The notes below the pieces were generated by a model. It did no database searches and was not told the origin of the DNA. It saw nothing but the letters and a program-made list of their open reading frames with translations. A stretch of 55,581 nt of DNA from NCBI GenBank assembly GCA_003662995.1, contig QMZC01000003.1:1-55581 (forward strand), given 5' to 3'. Numbering within the stretch: position 1 is the stretch's first letter; every line of letters begins with the position of its first letter. This DNA is from Archaeoglobales archaeon. Lineage in GTDB: Archaea; Halobacteriota; Archaeoglobi; Archaeoglobales; Archaeoglobaceae. This document shows, in pieces, positions 16,332 to 23,427 of the stretch. Both the position numbers and the translations under genes were made by a program.

Positions 16332-17431
16332 CTCATTCTACTTGCTACGAGTTGATCAAAAGGATCTACACTCCTACTTTTTGTTAGTATTTCCTCATAT
16401 AGGACTTCTGCAGCACCCTTTCTAATGTTACACTTTTCATGTGCAAGTAAAACTGGCAATGGATCTTGTCCAGGATATGTCCAATAGTCAAGTATATTGA
16501 TAACCTTACTTATCGTGGAATTAACCAAATCTACATTTTCAGATGGTGGAAAAGTAAAGGGAACGTCGATTCTTAATACCTTTGATCTTATATCTCTCTC
16601 ATAGAAAAATGACACCACATACACGTCATTTTCTTTGTATTCCTTGTAAGGCTTAGTATTTAGTTCGCTCAAATCAATCCAGTTTGTATATAGTGAACCT
16701 AACGAAATATTTTGTCTTAGTTTTGTAAAAAGCAATAACATCAAATGTTGGTCAGTTGGAAAACACTCTGCCTCTTTAACATTAAATTTGTTGATTATAT
16801 GATTAACAAAAAATCTATCACGGACTCTCTTAACACATCCAATCACGATTGAATTTTTTAAACACACTCTAAAAGCTTCACATCTGTAATTTATATAATC
16901 TTCATCATTACGAAATGAGAAAGGAGGGTCTATAATGGGACCATCTATAAAAACAACTGATTTGATATCTTTACTACCCCAATTTAAAATAGCTTTTGAT
17001 TCAGCGGTCAACATTTTTTCTTCAGCAGCCAATCTAATGCTCGGAGTATCTTGTTCATCAATTTCATCTATATCTGCCCAGAAAACCTCGACTTCTGGTT
17101 CAGATTCAAGTCCGTTTTTGAATAATATTCTAGTAACACTCAAAAATAGATACCATTTACCACCAATTCCGCCAACGAGCTGAAAGCTTCCATCTATACC
17201 AACTGCATACTTTTCCACTTCAGTCTCATTTATTTTATTATTTATGAAAAAGAAATCCTTACTCCATAAAACATCAACAATTTTTCCAGTCAAACCCCTT
17301 AAATTTCTTAACTCTCTTTGAGCTTTCTCACCTTTTATTTGTGCCGATTCAACGAGTTTGGCAAGTATTTCAGGCTCAGTTTTGTTGAATTCTATTCTTT
17401 TAAGCAATTCTTTTAACTCTTCATATTTCAT
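16328..17431 (-). CDS. nurA: NurA-family nuclease
   Basis: The 367-residue protein has the NurA motifs: the first metal aspartate in VGIDGSFQ (about 73-80), FIDGPI (about 182-187), the GCVKRVRD segment, and the C-terminal LLAHEKCNIRK block. NurA is a 5'-3' exo/endonuclease that acts with HerA. It is first in the minus-strand operon ending with the DpdA-like gene. No clear Shine-Dalgarno precedes ATG 17431, consistent with a leaderless transcript starting in the 165-base divergent region shared with vapB. It could be the effector that degrades DNA lacking the modification; that is inference. Confidence 0.82.
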   Translation of the reverse strand: MKYEELKELLKRIEFNKTEPEILAKLVESAQIKGEKAQRELRNLRGLTGKIVDVLWSKDFFFINNKINETEVEKYAVGIDGSFQLVGGIGGKWYLFLSVTRILFKNGLESEPEVEVFWADIDEIDEQDTPSIRLAAEEKMLTAESKAILNWGSKDIKSVVFIDGPIIDPPFSFRNDEDYINYRCEAFRVCLKNSIVIGCVKRVRDRFFVNHIINKFNVKEAECFPTDQHLMLLLFTKLRQNISLGSLYTNWIDLSELNTKPYKEYKENDVYVVSFFYERDIRSKVLRIDVPFTFPPSENVDLVNSTISKVINILDYWTYPGQDPLPVLLAHEKCNIRKGAAEVLYEEILTKSRSVDPFDQLVASRMR

Positions 17432-17596
17432 TATGTGATAAAATGAGAGATAATCTTACTTCAACATTTCGGTGTCTATTTATGTCTTCAGATTGAAGTC
17501 AATGAAAGAAAAGTTGAGAATATATCTATTTGGCTGAACTGACCGGAAAGATGGCCGACGGGAAAGTTATTTAAATTTCAAAGCTAAAGGATCTCC

Positions 17597-17785
17597 ATGG
17601 GAAAAGTCACAATAACACTCGACACACCAGATGAAATCGATCCATCAATAATCGAAGAAATCTTCAAACTAAAAGTGGATAAGGAAAAGTTTAAGGAGAA
17701 ACTAAAAGAGATAGAGAAAATAGCAAAGCGAATCGGGAAACCAAAGGAAGATCCGTTAAAAGTTCTTATGGAGATTAGAGAATGA
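17597..17785 (+). CDS. vapB: VapB-like antitoxin
   Basis: The 62-residue acidic/basic helical protein starts at ATG 17597 about 30 bases after a TATA-like TTATTTAAA (about 17564-17572). It overlaps the PIN-domain gene by four bases. Size, helical composition and coupling to a PIN toxin identify it as an antitoxin of VapB type; no AbrB or ribbon-helix-helix signature is certain. It probably neutralises the toxin and represses the shared promoter. Confidence 0.75.
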   Translation: MGKVTITLDTPDEIDPSIIEEIFKLKVDKEKFKEKLKEIEKIAKRIGKPKEDPLKVLMEIRE

Positions 17786-18189
17786 TTACAATAGATGCAT
17801 CAATTCTCGTCGATGCCTTGCTTGAGGAAATAGAGAGTGCTAAGGAGAGGCAGAGGAAATCAAAGGCTCTTTTAGCATTTTTGCTATCTCAAAATTTTGA
17901 ACTAAATGCGCCAAAAATTGTCTTGGTTGAGGTAACTTCAGCGATAAGAAGGCTTACGGGGAGAAAGGATGTAGATGATGCTCTGAATTTCATTAAGTCC
18001 AACATAAGCCTTTACGATGAAAAAGATATAATTGAGAATGCGATAGAGGTTGCAAAAGAGGGTTGCAGAGCCGCAGACGCTTATTATATATCAACAGCAA
18101 TGAAAACTGGTTCAATGCTTGTTTCTGCTGACAGAAGAATGGTTGACATCGCAAAGAGTATAGGAGTCAAAGCAATCTTGATCAAGTAA
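17782..18189 (+). CDS. vapC: VapC PIN-domain toxin ribonuclease
   Basis: The 135-residue protein shows the PIN acidic triad: D4 in TIDASILVD, a glutamate in VLVEVTSAI (about 49), and aspartates in AADAYY (about 96) and SADRRM (about 113). VapC toxins cleave tRNA, rRNA or mRNA unless bound by VapB. The pair sits between the DpdA/HerA/NurA operon and other defence-related genes, suggesting a stabilisation or addiction module of element A. Confidence 0.88.
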   Translation: MITIDASILVDALLEEIESAKERQRKSKALLAFLLSQNFELNAPKIVLVEVTSAIRRLTGRKDVDDALNFIKSNISLYDEKDIIENAIEVAKEGCRAADAYYISTAMKTGSMLVSADRRMVDIAKSIGVKAILIK

Positions 18190-18211
18190 TCAACAGAAGA
18201 ATTGATAAAAA

Positions 18212-18365
18212 TTAAAGGATTATCTCCTCGATCTTCTCATCTTTCATCCGTTCTGCTTCTTCCATTGCAGCCTTCAGCATTCTGAAGTATTTTCCTGCCA
18301 ACAAAGAATTCTAAGCTGCCTGATTTGAGCAAGATGTAACTTTTGGAAATGAGTATCTTTCTCAT
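18212..18365 (-). pseudogene. Small gene with a probable 1-base frameshift in an A-run
   Basis: ATG at 18365 overlaps the stop of the SWIM gene by four bases, so translation coupling is likely. Read straight, the frame stops at 18237 after 42 residues with an odd basic tail. Removing one A from the AAAA run near residue 24 continues into an acidic helical frame (KAAMEEAERMKDEKIEEIIL) ending at 18212. This looks like one ~50-residue protein disrupted by a base insertion, a sequencing error, or programmed slippage. Confidence 0.4.
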
Positions 18366-18718
18366 GCTGCCACCTCTGTCGGAGTTGTCTCTTCCTTAAC
18401 AGCTTCAGCATTCCTGCCATTCCCGTTAAATTTCTGTTTGTATCTCCTCACTACTTCAACTTCGATACCATCTCTACTCCATCCAATTTTCCTGACAGCT
18501 TTGAATACGGCTTCAATGTGCTTGCACGCGTAATCAATCTCCTCGCTGTGTTTTGCATAGTCGGGACATGAGCAAATCCACTTGTAGCCTATCCACTTCA
18601 CAACGTACTGCTTTGGTTTGCCAAAGGTTGAATTAAGACTTAGAACGCTGAATTCAGCTTCGTTTATCCTGTAAACAACCATTGTGAATTTCTTTTCCTT
18701 GTACTCAGTCGCTATCAT
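18362..18718 (-). CDS. SWIM zinc-finger protein (118 aa)
   Basis: ATG at 18718 is chosen over an upstream start at 18766 because GGAGG precedes it and it follows the stop of the upstream zinc-ribbon gene. The core has CSCPDYAKHSEEIDYACKHIE, matching the SWIM pattern CxC-xn-CxH. SWIM domains bind DNA or proteins in mobile-element and recombination proteins. A low-complexity T/E tail follows. It lies in a small minus-strand operon with a zinc ribbon upstream and a small gene downstream. Confidence 0.7.
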   Translation of the reverse strand: MIATEYKEKKFTMVVYRINEAEFSVLSLNSTFGKPKQYVVKWIGYKWICSCPDYAKHSEEIDYACKHIEAVFKAVRKIGWSRDGIEVEVVRRYKQKFNGNGRNAEAVKEETTPTEVAA

Positions 18719-18720
18719 CT

Positions 18721-18861
18721 TCAAGCCTCCAGAACAAGTCTTACAACTTCTCCACACCTGCAGCACTGCATGTATTCGATGGCTTTCCTCGCTGAATAGC
18801 TTGCATCAACAACCTCAAAGCATCCAACGTTTCCGCAAACCGGACATACTACGAAACTCAT
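18721..18861 (-). CDS. Small zinc-ribbon protein (46 aa)
   Basis: ATG at 18861 follows GAGGAGGTGATT and ends two bases before the SWIM start. The 46 residues carry two knuckles, CPVCG (6-10) and CCRCG (about 34-38), a compact zinc ribbon. It is first in its operon and is preceded by a GC-rich hairpin (18894-18918) whose loop could pair with the ribosome-binding site. Probably a nucleic-acid-binding accessory protein. Confidence 0.55.
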   Translation of the reverse strand: MSFVVCPVCGNVGCFEVVDASYSARKAIEYMQCCRCGEVVRLVLEA

Positions 18862-18893
18862 CGAATCACCTCCTCAGCGACTTCTCTGCTGGA

Positions 18894-18918
18894 AGCCGCC
18901 TCACTGGAGAAGGCGGCT
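18894..18918 (-). promoter_or_regulatory. Leader hairpin upstream of the zinc-ribbon gene
   Basis: On the minus strand a 7-bp stem (AGCCGCC/GGCGGCT) encloses an 11-base loop containing CTCC, about 33 bases before the start. The downstream Shine-Dalgarno GAGGAGGTG is complementary to the loop CTCC. The loop (CTCCAGTGA) and the CGCTGAGGAGGTG segment are shared with the leader of the ArdC-like gene. Proposed translational regulator; function is inference. Confidence 0.4.
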
Positions 18919-18975
18919 AAAAGACCAATAGTTGTCAATAAAAATTTAAAACGATAAACAAAAAATCTGAAATGT

Positions 18976-20130
18976 ATGGATAGGATTACACGCGGTCAAC
19001 TCAAGGAATTTGTACTTTCGTTTGTTAGACACATGAGAGAGTCTATATCTCAATACCCAAATGTTGAGCATACGTTCCCCGCATATATGTGGAGCCCTTA
19101 TCGAATAACATGTGTAATTTCAAAGAAGAACGGCGTCGCAATTGAATTTATAGAGAGAAGCAAAGATTGGGAGATATCCGTTCGCAAAACAGATAGGCGT
19201 ATAGAAGAATACCTTATCAAACTTCCCTGCAATAATGATAAAGCTTTCTTTGAGATAAATGGCGAATTCAATAGAATTGAGAACGTTAATCTCGTTACAA
19301 GAGATTTCTATGATGCGTTTAAGGATATAATTGACTACCTATGCAAGTCAACAACGTTTGTTATGGAGAAACCTTGTCTTTTTGTGAGGCTAAAAGCTGG
19401 CAGCGTAAAATTAGTTAATGTGGGTATCGCATACGTAAAAAATGGACGAAGAATCGTGAAAAAGATAAAATTCCTATGGCTCATAAGTACAAGTGCAAAA
19501 GAATACTTTACTAAGGAAATGGCAATACAACATGCAGAATTGGAGGTAAGGAGGTATCTAGATAGCCTAATACCAAGAATTCCAATAACCGCACTTGTAA
19601 GTGCACTTCAAGAATTTGAGAAACTGATATACAAAGAAGACACTGATGAGTCAGATATGCAAAAATTCTTAGAGGCTCATCCATTCTTTCTTTTGATGGG
19701 TTATGAAAGTGTCGAACCCAAGCCAAAGCTTTCGGAGGATCTAAAACCGGATTTTATCATAAAAACTCCAGCCGGAGAATATATCATAGTTGAGTTAGAA
19801 TCCCCGAAGAAAAAATTGTTCACGAGTGGAAAATTCATGCCCGAACACAAACATCTAAAAGATGCTAAAGCTCAGATAGAGGGATATTTAAACTATATTA
19901 AAAACAATATTGAGCATTTAAGATGGAAGTATCCAGATATGAAGGCAGAAAAAGTTCACGGTCTTCTTGTAATAGGCCTTAGCAACAACCTTACTCCAGA
20001 AGAAAGAGATCGTTTGAAGCAACTTAATGCAGAATTAAAAAATTATGAGATAAGAACGTATGACGAACTGGCCAGAAGACTTAAACAATTTTTAGAGAAT
20101 TTAGGTGTTAAATATGGCTCATTCGGATAG
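18976..20130 (+). CDS. Shedu-like (DUF4263) nuclease-domain protein
   Basis: The 384-residue protein has an unrecognised N-terminal half (1-205) and a C-terminal domain resembling the Shedu SduA/DUF4263 nuclease: FLEAHPFFLLMGYESVEPKP, then LKPDFII (aspartate about 258) and YIIVELESPKKKLF (about 266-280), a PD-(D/E)XK-like core with ELESPK in place of the common ExK. A helical region with a conserved HKHLKDAKAQIEGY follows. Shedu proteins are single-gene anti-phage nucleases. It is divergent from the zinc-ribbon operon and overlaps a small gene downstream. Its place in a defence-rich element supports the call. Confidence 0.65.
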   Translation: MDRITRGQLKEFVLSFVRHMRESISQYPNVEHTFPAYMWSPYRITCVISKKNGVAIEFIERSKDWEISVRKTDRRIEEYLIKLPCNNDKAFFEINGEFNRIENVNLVTRDFYDAFKDIIDYLCKSTTFVMEKPCLFVRLKAGSVKLVNVGIAYVKNGRRIVKKIKFLWLISTSAKEYFTKEMAIQHAELEVRRYLDSLIPRIPITALVSALQEFEKLIYKEDTDESDMQKFLEAHPFFLLMGYESVEPKPKLSEDLKPDFIIKTPAGEYIIVELESPKKKLFTSGKFMPEHKHLKDAKAQIEGYLNYIKNNIEHLRWKYPDMKAEKVHGLLVIGLSNNLTPEERDRLKQLNAELKNYEIRTYDELARRLKQFLENLGVKYGSFG

Positions 20131-20323
20131 AGATGAGCTAATTTTGTACCCGCATAGAGTAAAAGTTAAAGTAGCCACCTATTTTTTTAATACTCACGTT
20201 ACTTTATCCACTCTCAGAGAGCTACATGGCGAAATAATTTCAGAACCAGTTGTGATACATTTGAGGGAAAGTATAGAATTGGGTAAGGGTAGTATTAAAA
20301 TTAAAAATTTTAAGGAAAGATAA
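20114..20323 (+). CDS. Small hypothetical protein coupled to the Shedu-like gene (69 aa)
   Basis: ATG at 20114 lies 17 bases inside the end of the Shedu-like gene. The 69-residue product is beta-rich with a basic C-terminus (KIKNFKER). No family is recognised. Overlap suggests translational coupling and possibly a partner or regulator of the nuclease. Confidence 0.5.
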   Translation: MAHSDRDELILYPHRVKVKVATYFFNTHVTLSTLRELHGEIISEPVVIHLRESIELGKGSIKIKNFKER

Positions 20324-20332
20324 AAGAAAAAA

Positions 20333-20620
20333 TCAGTAATCCTCAGGCAGCATAAGCGTTATAACGCTTCCGTTGTCATCAACCCAAACTCTTTTGCCAT
20401 TGACGACGATTTCCTTCATGCCTGGTTGTCTGAAATGCCTTGCCGTCTCCAAGCCTTCAACAATTGCCTTAGCAAGCTCGTACTTGTCCAGCTTTGCAAT
20501 TAGATTCGTTGTTAGATCTACATCCCTGTTTGCTATTCTGCCAGCTTTGAAGATTACTCCATCTTCTATTGCATCCTGCCTTGTGTAAACATCTATGATG
20601 TCTTCGTCACACCATTCCAT
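20333..20620 (-). CDS. DUF6573-like accessory protein (95 aa)
   Basis: The protein has the pattern IIDVYTRQDAIEDGVIFKAG near its N-terminus, which resembles the DUF6573 family found on conjugative and integrative elements, often near antirestriction genes. It ends with an acidic leucine-rich segment. The start is preceded by AGGTGATAC. It is the last gene of a minus-strand operon headed by the ArdC-like gene. Function is unknown. Confidence 0.55.
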   Translation of the reverse strand: MEWCDEDIIDVYTRQDAIEDGVIFKAGRIANRDVDLTTNLIAKLDKYELAKAIVEGLETARHFRQPGMKEIVVNGKRVWVDDNGSVITLMLPEDY

Positions 20621-20647
20621 CGTATCACCTGAATTAAAAAAGAAAAA

Positions 20648-21058
20648 TCAGCAGATCACATCAATCCTGTTTTCAGCGAAAGCTTCTGCGAACGTTCTTG
20701 GCTTGATTTCCTCTTCCTGTTCTGGTCGCCGATGACAATTCAGAATTTCATTGAGTTCCTTATGCCTTGCAAGCTCTTCAATGAGCTTTTCGAGTTCTTC
20801 CATCCTCTTGTTCAGAACTTCAACGAACTTCTCAGCCTGCCAAGCCTTAACCCTGAAATTTATTGATGCTCCTGCATTCCCTATTTTTACTTCAACATCG
20901 GCATAGATTTCTCTTCCGTTGTAGAAACACCATTTATCGCTGTTTACGATTTCCTGCCTGAACACTCTTTTTATTGCCCTCTTTACGGTTTCCTCTGGCA
21001 AGCCCCTTGTTTCAAAGCTCGCTCTGATGATTACCTCAACAACTTCAGGCATTTCCAT
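20648..21058 (-). CDS. Hypothetical protein (136 aa)
   Basis: GGAGGTTG lies directly before ATG 21058, with a second ATG at 21052 at better spacing; either is possible. The frame overlaps the preceding 42-aa gene by up to 14 bases. The N-terminal half is alpha/beta (EVVEVIIRASFETRGLPEE), the C-terminal half a coiled-coil-like helix ending with cysteine and histidine residues. No family is recognised; operon context suggests an antirestriction or mobility accessory. Confidence 0.5.
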   Translation of the reverse strand: MEMPEVVEVIIRASFETRGLPEETVKRAIKRVFRQEIVNSDKWCFYNGREIYADVEVKIGNAGASINFRVKAWQAEKFVEVLNKRMEELEKLIEELARHKELNEILNCHRRPEQEEEIKPRTFAEAFAENRIDVIC

Positions 21059-21173
21059 CAACCTCCACGTAAACAGCCCGAATCTGCTCTGCTATGTCTT
21101 CAAGTCCGTTCTCCCTGCAGAACTGCTTGATTCTTTCTTCTTCCTTTCTATCTCTAATAAACTTCCTTTTCAT
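21045..21173 (-). CDS. Small helical hypothetical protein (42 aa)
   Basis: ATG at 21173 follows GGAGGTGGTTTG. The 42 residues are a charged helix beginning MKRKFIRDRKEEE. It overlaps the following gene. A 9-bp stem hairpin at 21204-21232, overlapping the 3' end of the ArdC-like gene, lies about 31 bases upstream. Supported by its strong ribosome-binding site and position. Confidence 0.4.
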   Translation of the reverse strand: MKRKFIRDRKEEERIKQFCRENGLEDIAEQIRAVYVEVDGNA

Positions 21174-21201
21174 CAAACCACCTCCTGCAGACTTTGTTGA
21201 T

Positions 21202-22086
21202 TCAAAGCCCGCTCGTTTGGGAGGCGGGCTTTCTTACTGGCATTCCTACTGCTTCAACTGACTTTCTGGATGTCCTCTCAACAACAAAGCTGACAACCCT
21301 TTCAACCCTCGCAAAAGCCTTGAAAAGTTCTGTGAATCCGTAATGTTCGATATACTCCTTTACATTGCCTAAAGGGATCTTATAGCCCATCAGATAAGCG
21401 ATAACAGCAGCACTGAACTCAGCAACAACTTCTTGAAGTTGTATCTGACCTCCCTGTATGCCATGCAAATGATCATCAACAGCATGTGCTAATTCGTGCA
21501 GAAAGACAATGAGTTCGGGAGATGCGAGTTTTATAACCTTCGTTTTTATGTTGTACGTGCCGTAGTAATTCCTGAAAGCTGTAGTCTCCACCCTCAAGCC
21601 AAGTTCCTCAATGATGCCGTTGAATTCATATGGGATTTCGATGCTGAAGTTCTCTTCTGGCAACGGTTCGCCTTCAGTGTCTTCATAGCGAAATACCGGA
21701 ACTGGCTTAAACCCTACAAGCTTTTCAACGAATATTGTTTCTTCGATTTCAACTACTTCAACTTCTACGTTTTCGTTCATCCTTTCTTCTTTTCTCTCGA
21801 TTTTCACTGGAACTTTCTTCCTTATGGGGGCGAGGATGTAGAATGCCTTTGCTCCCTTTTTAACTCTCCTGCCGACCTTTTGCCACTGTCTGAAACCTCT
21901 TGCATCTTCTGTGTTGTTCATGAGCATTATCAGGCGGTTGAAGAAGCTCCAGTTGTCTGATGGCTTTCTGTTCCCTTTGAATACTGCCAAAGCAACTTTT
22001 TCTGGATTGTCTTCGAATGCTTTTAGCACGGTTTCTATTGCTTCTCTAATTCTGCTCTTCTTATCTGATTTAACACCACTCGACAT
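21202..22086 (-). CDS. ArdC-like antirestriction protein
   Basis: The 294-residue protein has the ArdC architecture: an N-terminal ssDNA-binding domain (about 1-95) with NWSFFNRLIMLMNNTEDARGFRQWQKVGRRVKKG, and a C-terminal metallopeptidase-like domain with HELAHAVDDH (about 193-202). ArdC proteins of conjugative plasmids bind ssDNA and protect incoming DNA from restriction. An unusual charged insert (about 95-130) separates the domains. ATG 22086 is preceded by GAGGAGGTG and a leader hairpin. In element A it would protect the element on entry. Confidence 0.75.
   Translation of the reverse strand: MSSGVKSDKKSRIREAIETVLKAFEDNPEKVALAVFKGNRKPSDNWSFFNRLIMLMNNTEDARGFRQWQKVGRRVKKGAKAFYILAPIRKKVPVKIERKEERMNENVEVEVVEIEETIFVEKLVGFKPVPVFRYEDTEGEPLPEENFSIEIPYEFNGIIEELGLRVETTAFRNYYGTYNIKTKVIKLASPELIVFLHELAHAVDDHLHGIQGGQIQLQEVVAEFSAAVIAYLMGYKIPLGNVKEYIEHYGFTELFKAFARVERVVSFVVERTSRKSVEAVGMPVRKPASQTSGL
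21204..21232 (-). promoter_or_regulatory. Hairpin before the 42-aa gene, overlapping the ArdC-like 3' end
   Basis: A perfect 9-bp stem (AAAGCCCGC/GCGGGCTTT) with an 11-base loop CTCCCAAACGA on the minus strand. It overlaps the last codons of the ArdC-like gene and precedes the next start by about 31 bases. The loop again contains CTCC, complementary to the following GGAGG. It could act as an intra-operon terminator/attenuator or as a translational switch. Confidence 0.4.
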
Positions 22087-22110
22087 CTCAACACCTCCTC
22101 AGCGAGCTAA

Positions 22111-22138
22111 AGCCCGCTTCACTGGAGTTTAGCGGGCT
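22111..22138 (-). promoter_or_regulatory. Leader hairpin upstream of the ArdC-like gene
   Basis: On the minus strand AGCCCGCT pairs with AGCGGGCT (8 bp) around a 12-base loop AAACTCCAGTGA, 25 bases before the start. Its CTCCAGTGA loop sequence and the CGCTGAGGAGGTG ribosome-binding segment match the leader at 18894-18918, while the stem sequence differs but remains paired. The loop CTCC can pair with the Shine-Dalgarno GGAG. Confidence 0.45.
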
Positions 22139-22238
22139 AAAGAAAGTGGTATACGAATCCCTAAAAGCCAGAATTTGTTTCATTGTAGATTTGATATATA
22201 TTCAGACTCTTTAGGATACAAAAGGTCAAAACGACAGA

Positions 22239-22251
22239 GATTTATATTAAT
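22239..22251 (+). promoter_or_regulatory. TATA-like box of the type III-C operon
   Basis: The sequence GATTTATATTAA at 22239-22250 is a good archaeal TATA box in the 270-base gap before cmr1. It would start transcription near 22275, giving an ~80-base leader before ATG 22357. The rest of the gap (22139-22356) holds no supported gene and no CRISPR repeats. Confidence 0.4.
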
Positions 22252-22356
22252 GCAAGCACTAATAATTTGAGTAAAACTGGGATAGGAAAGAGCATTCAAG
22301 ACAATGAGCTAGATAGTTTATCTGAAGCATAAAAATGATTTTACGGAGATGAGGAA

Positions 22357-23427
22357 ATGAGAGAACTTACTGTTAAAATTAAACCCTTAACTCCTATATG
22401 GACAGGGGATGAAGATAGGGAATGTAGAACATTAAGGGAGACTAGCATAATCGGAAGCTTGAGATGGTGGTATGAAGTTTTGGTTAGAGGATTAGGTGGG
22501 AGTGCATGTGACTCAACTTCTGATAACAGATGTCCAGATAAAGACGGGAATCATTGTGATGCTTGCGAATTATTTGGATGCACGGGTTGGGCAAGGAAGT
22601 TTCGACTAGAGATAGAATCTAATAAGTTAGCAGTTATTCCCGAAATCAAAATAGGAACGCGGGAAAAGAGAGTTATCAAAGGAAAAAAGAAATACTTAAA
22701 ACGAAATGTAGCAGGATTTATGGCTGATGGATCAATAATTCTGAAATTTATACCACTAAGAAAAATATCTTCAAACGAGTGGGCTTTATTAAATAAAGCA
22801 TTGGATATAATAGCGAATTATGGTGGATTAGGAGCAAAAATATCACAGGGCAACGGTGTAATTGAAATTGTTGAAAATAATTTACCATATAGGGATAGAA
22901 AACCCGAAAGTGCTATATTAAAAAAGGAAGGTAATACTATTAAATCACCAAATCTAAATGACTTCTTCTTTTACAAGTTTCATATTAAATTCAAAGATGG
23001 AATATCTAACTTAATTGACAGGAAAGTTTTCTGGACTCATGCTTCGGATCATAATGGCTTTAATGATAATTGGGAAAACTGGAGAAAACTATGGAATGAT
23101 TACTGTTTTCTTCCAATAGCATTTCATATAAGGGACGCCATAAGACAGGTGGAGGATGATAAAAATAAACGGCACGAGATATTTGGCGAGTTGGGAAAGG
23201 GTTCAAAGATTTTTGTTTCTCATGGATATAAAACTGGCGATAAAACAGTAGAAACAAGGATTTGGGGATATGATGTGAAAGAGAGTATTAAAAATAAAAT
23301 AAAGAAGGAATTGGAAAATAAATTAAAAGAAAAATTGTTTTCAAAAGAAGAATATAAAGAAAGCTTAGAAAGTTGCATTTTAACAGAAGAAAAAACGGGT
23401 AGAGAGATCTTGGGGGTAGTAAGATGA
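22357..23427 (+). CDS. cmr1: Cmr1-family Cas7-like RAMP (type III-C)
   Basis: This 356-residue RAMP begins with the Cmr1 signature: LTPIWTGDED then TLRETSIIGSLRWWYEVLVRGLGG (about 25-50), followed by a cysteine-rich insert (CPDKDGNHCDACELFGC, about 67-83) that probably binds zinc, and a glycine-rich loop (NYGGLGAKISQGNG). Cmr1 caps the 3' end of the crRNA-bound effector. It is first of six overlapping cas genes, and overlaps the next by four bases. The C-terminal 100 residues are helical and charged. Confidence 0.88.
   Translation: MRELTVKIKPLTPIWTGDEDRECRTLRETSIIGSLRWWYEVLVRGLGGSACDSTSDNRCPDKDGNHCDACELFGCTGWARKFRLEIESNKLAVIPEIKIGTREKRVIKGKKKYLKRNVAGFMADGSIILKFIPLRKISSNEWALLNKALDIIANYGGLGAKISQGNGVIEIVENNLPYRDRKPESAILKKEGNTIKSPNLNDFFFYKFHIKFKDGISNLIDRKVFWTHASDHNGFNDNWENWRKLWNDYCFLPIAFHIRDAIRQVEDDKNKRHEIFGELGKGSKIFVSHGYKTGDKTVETRIWGYDVKESIKNKIKKELENKLKEKLFSKEEYKESLESCILTEEKTGREILGVVR

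Noticed and set aside
14649-17431. Chromosomal HerA-NurA of the Mre11-Rad50 repair operon
   Set aside because: No mre11 or rad50 is adjacent and the genes lie within the tRNA-bounded element in an operon with the DpdA-like gene.
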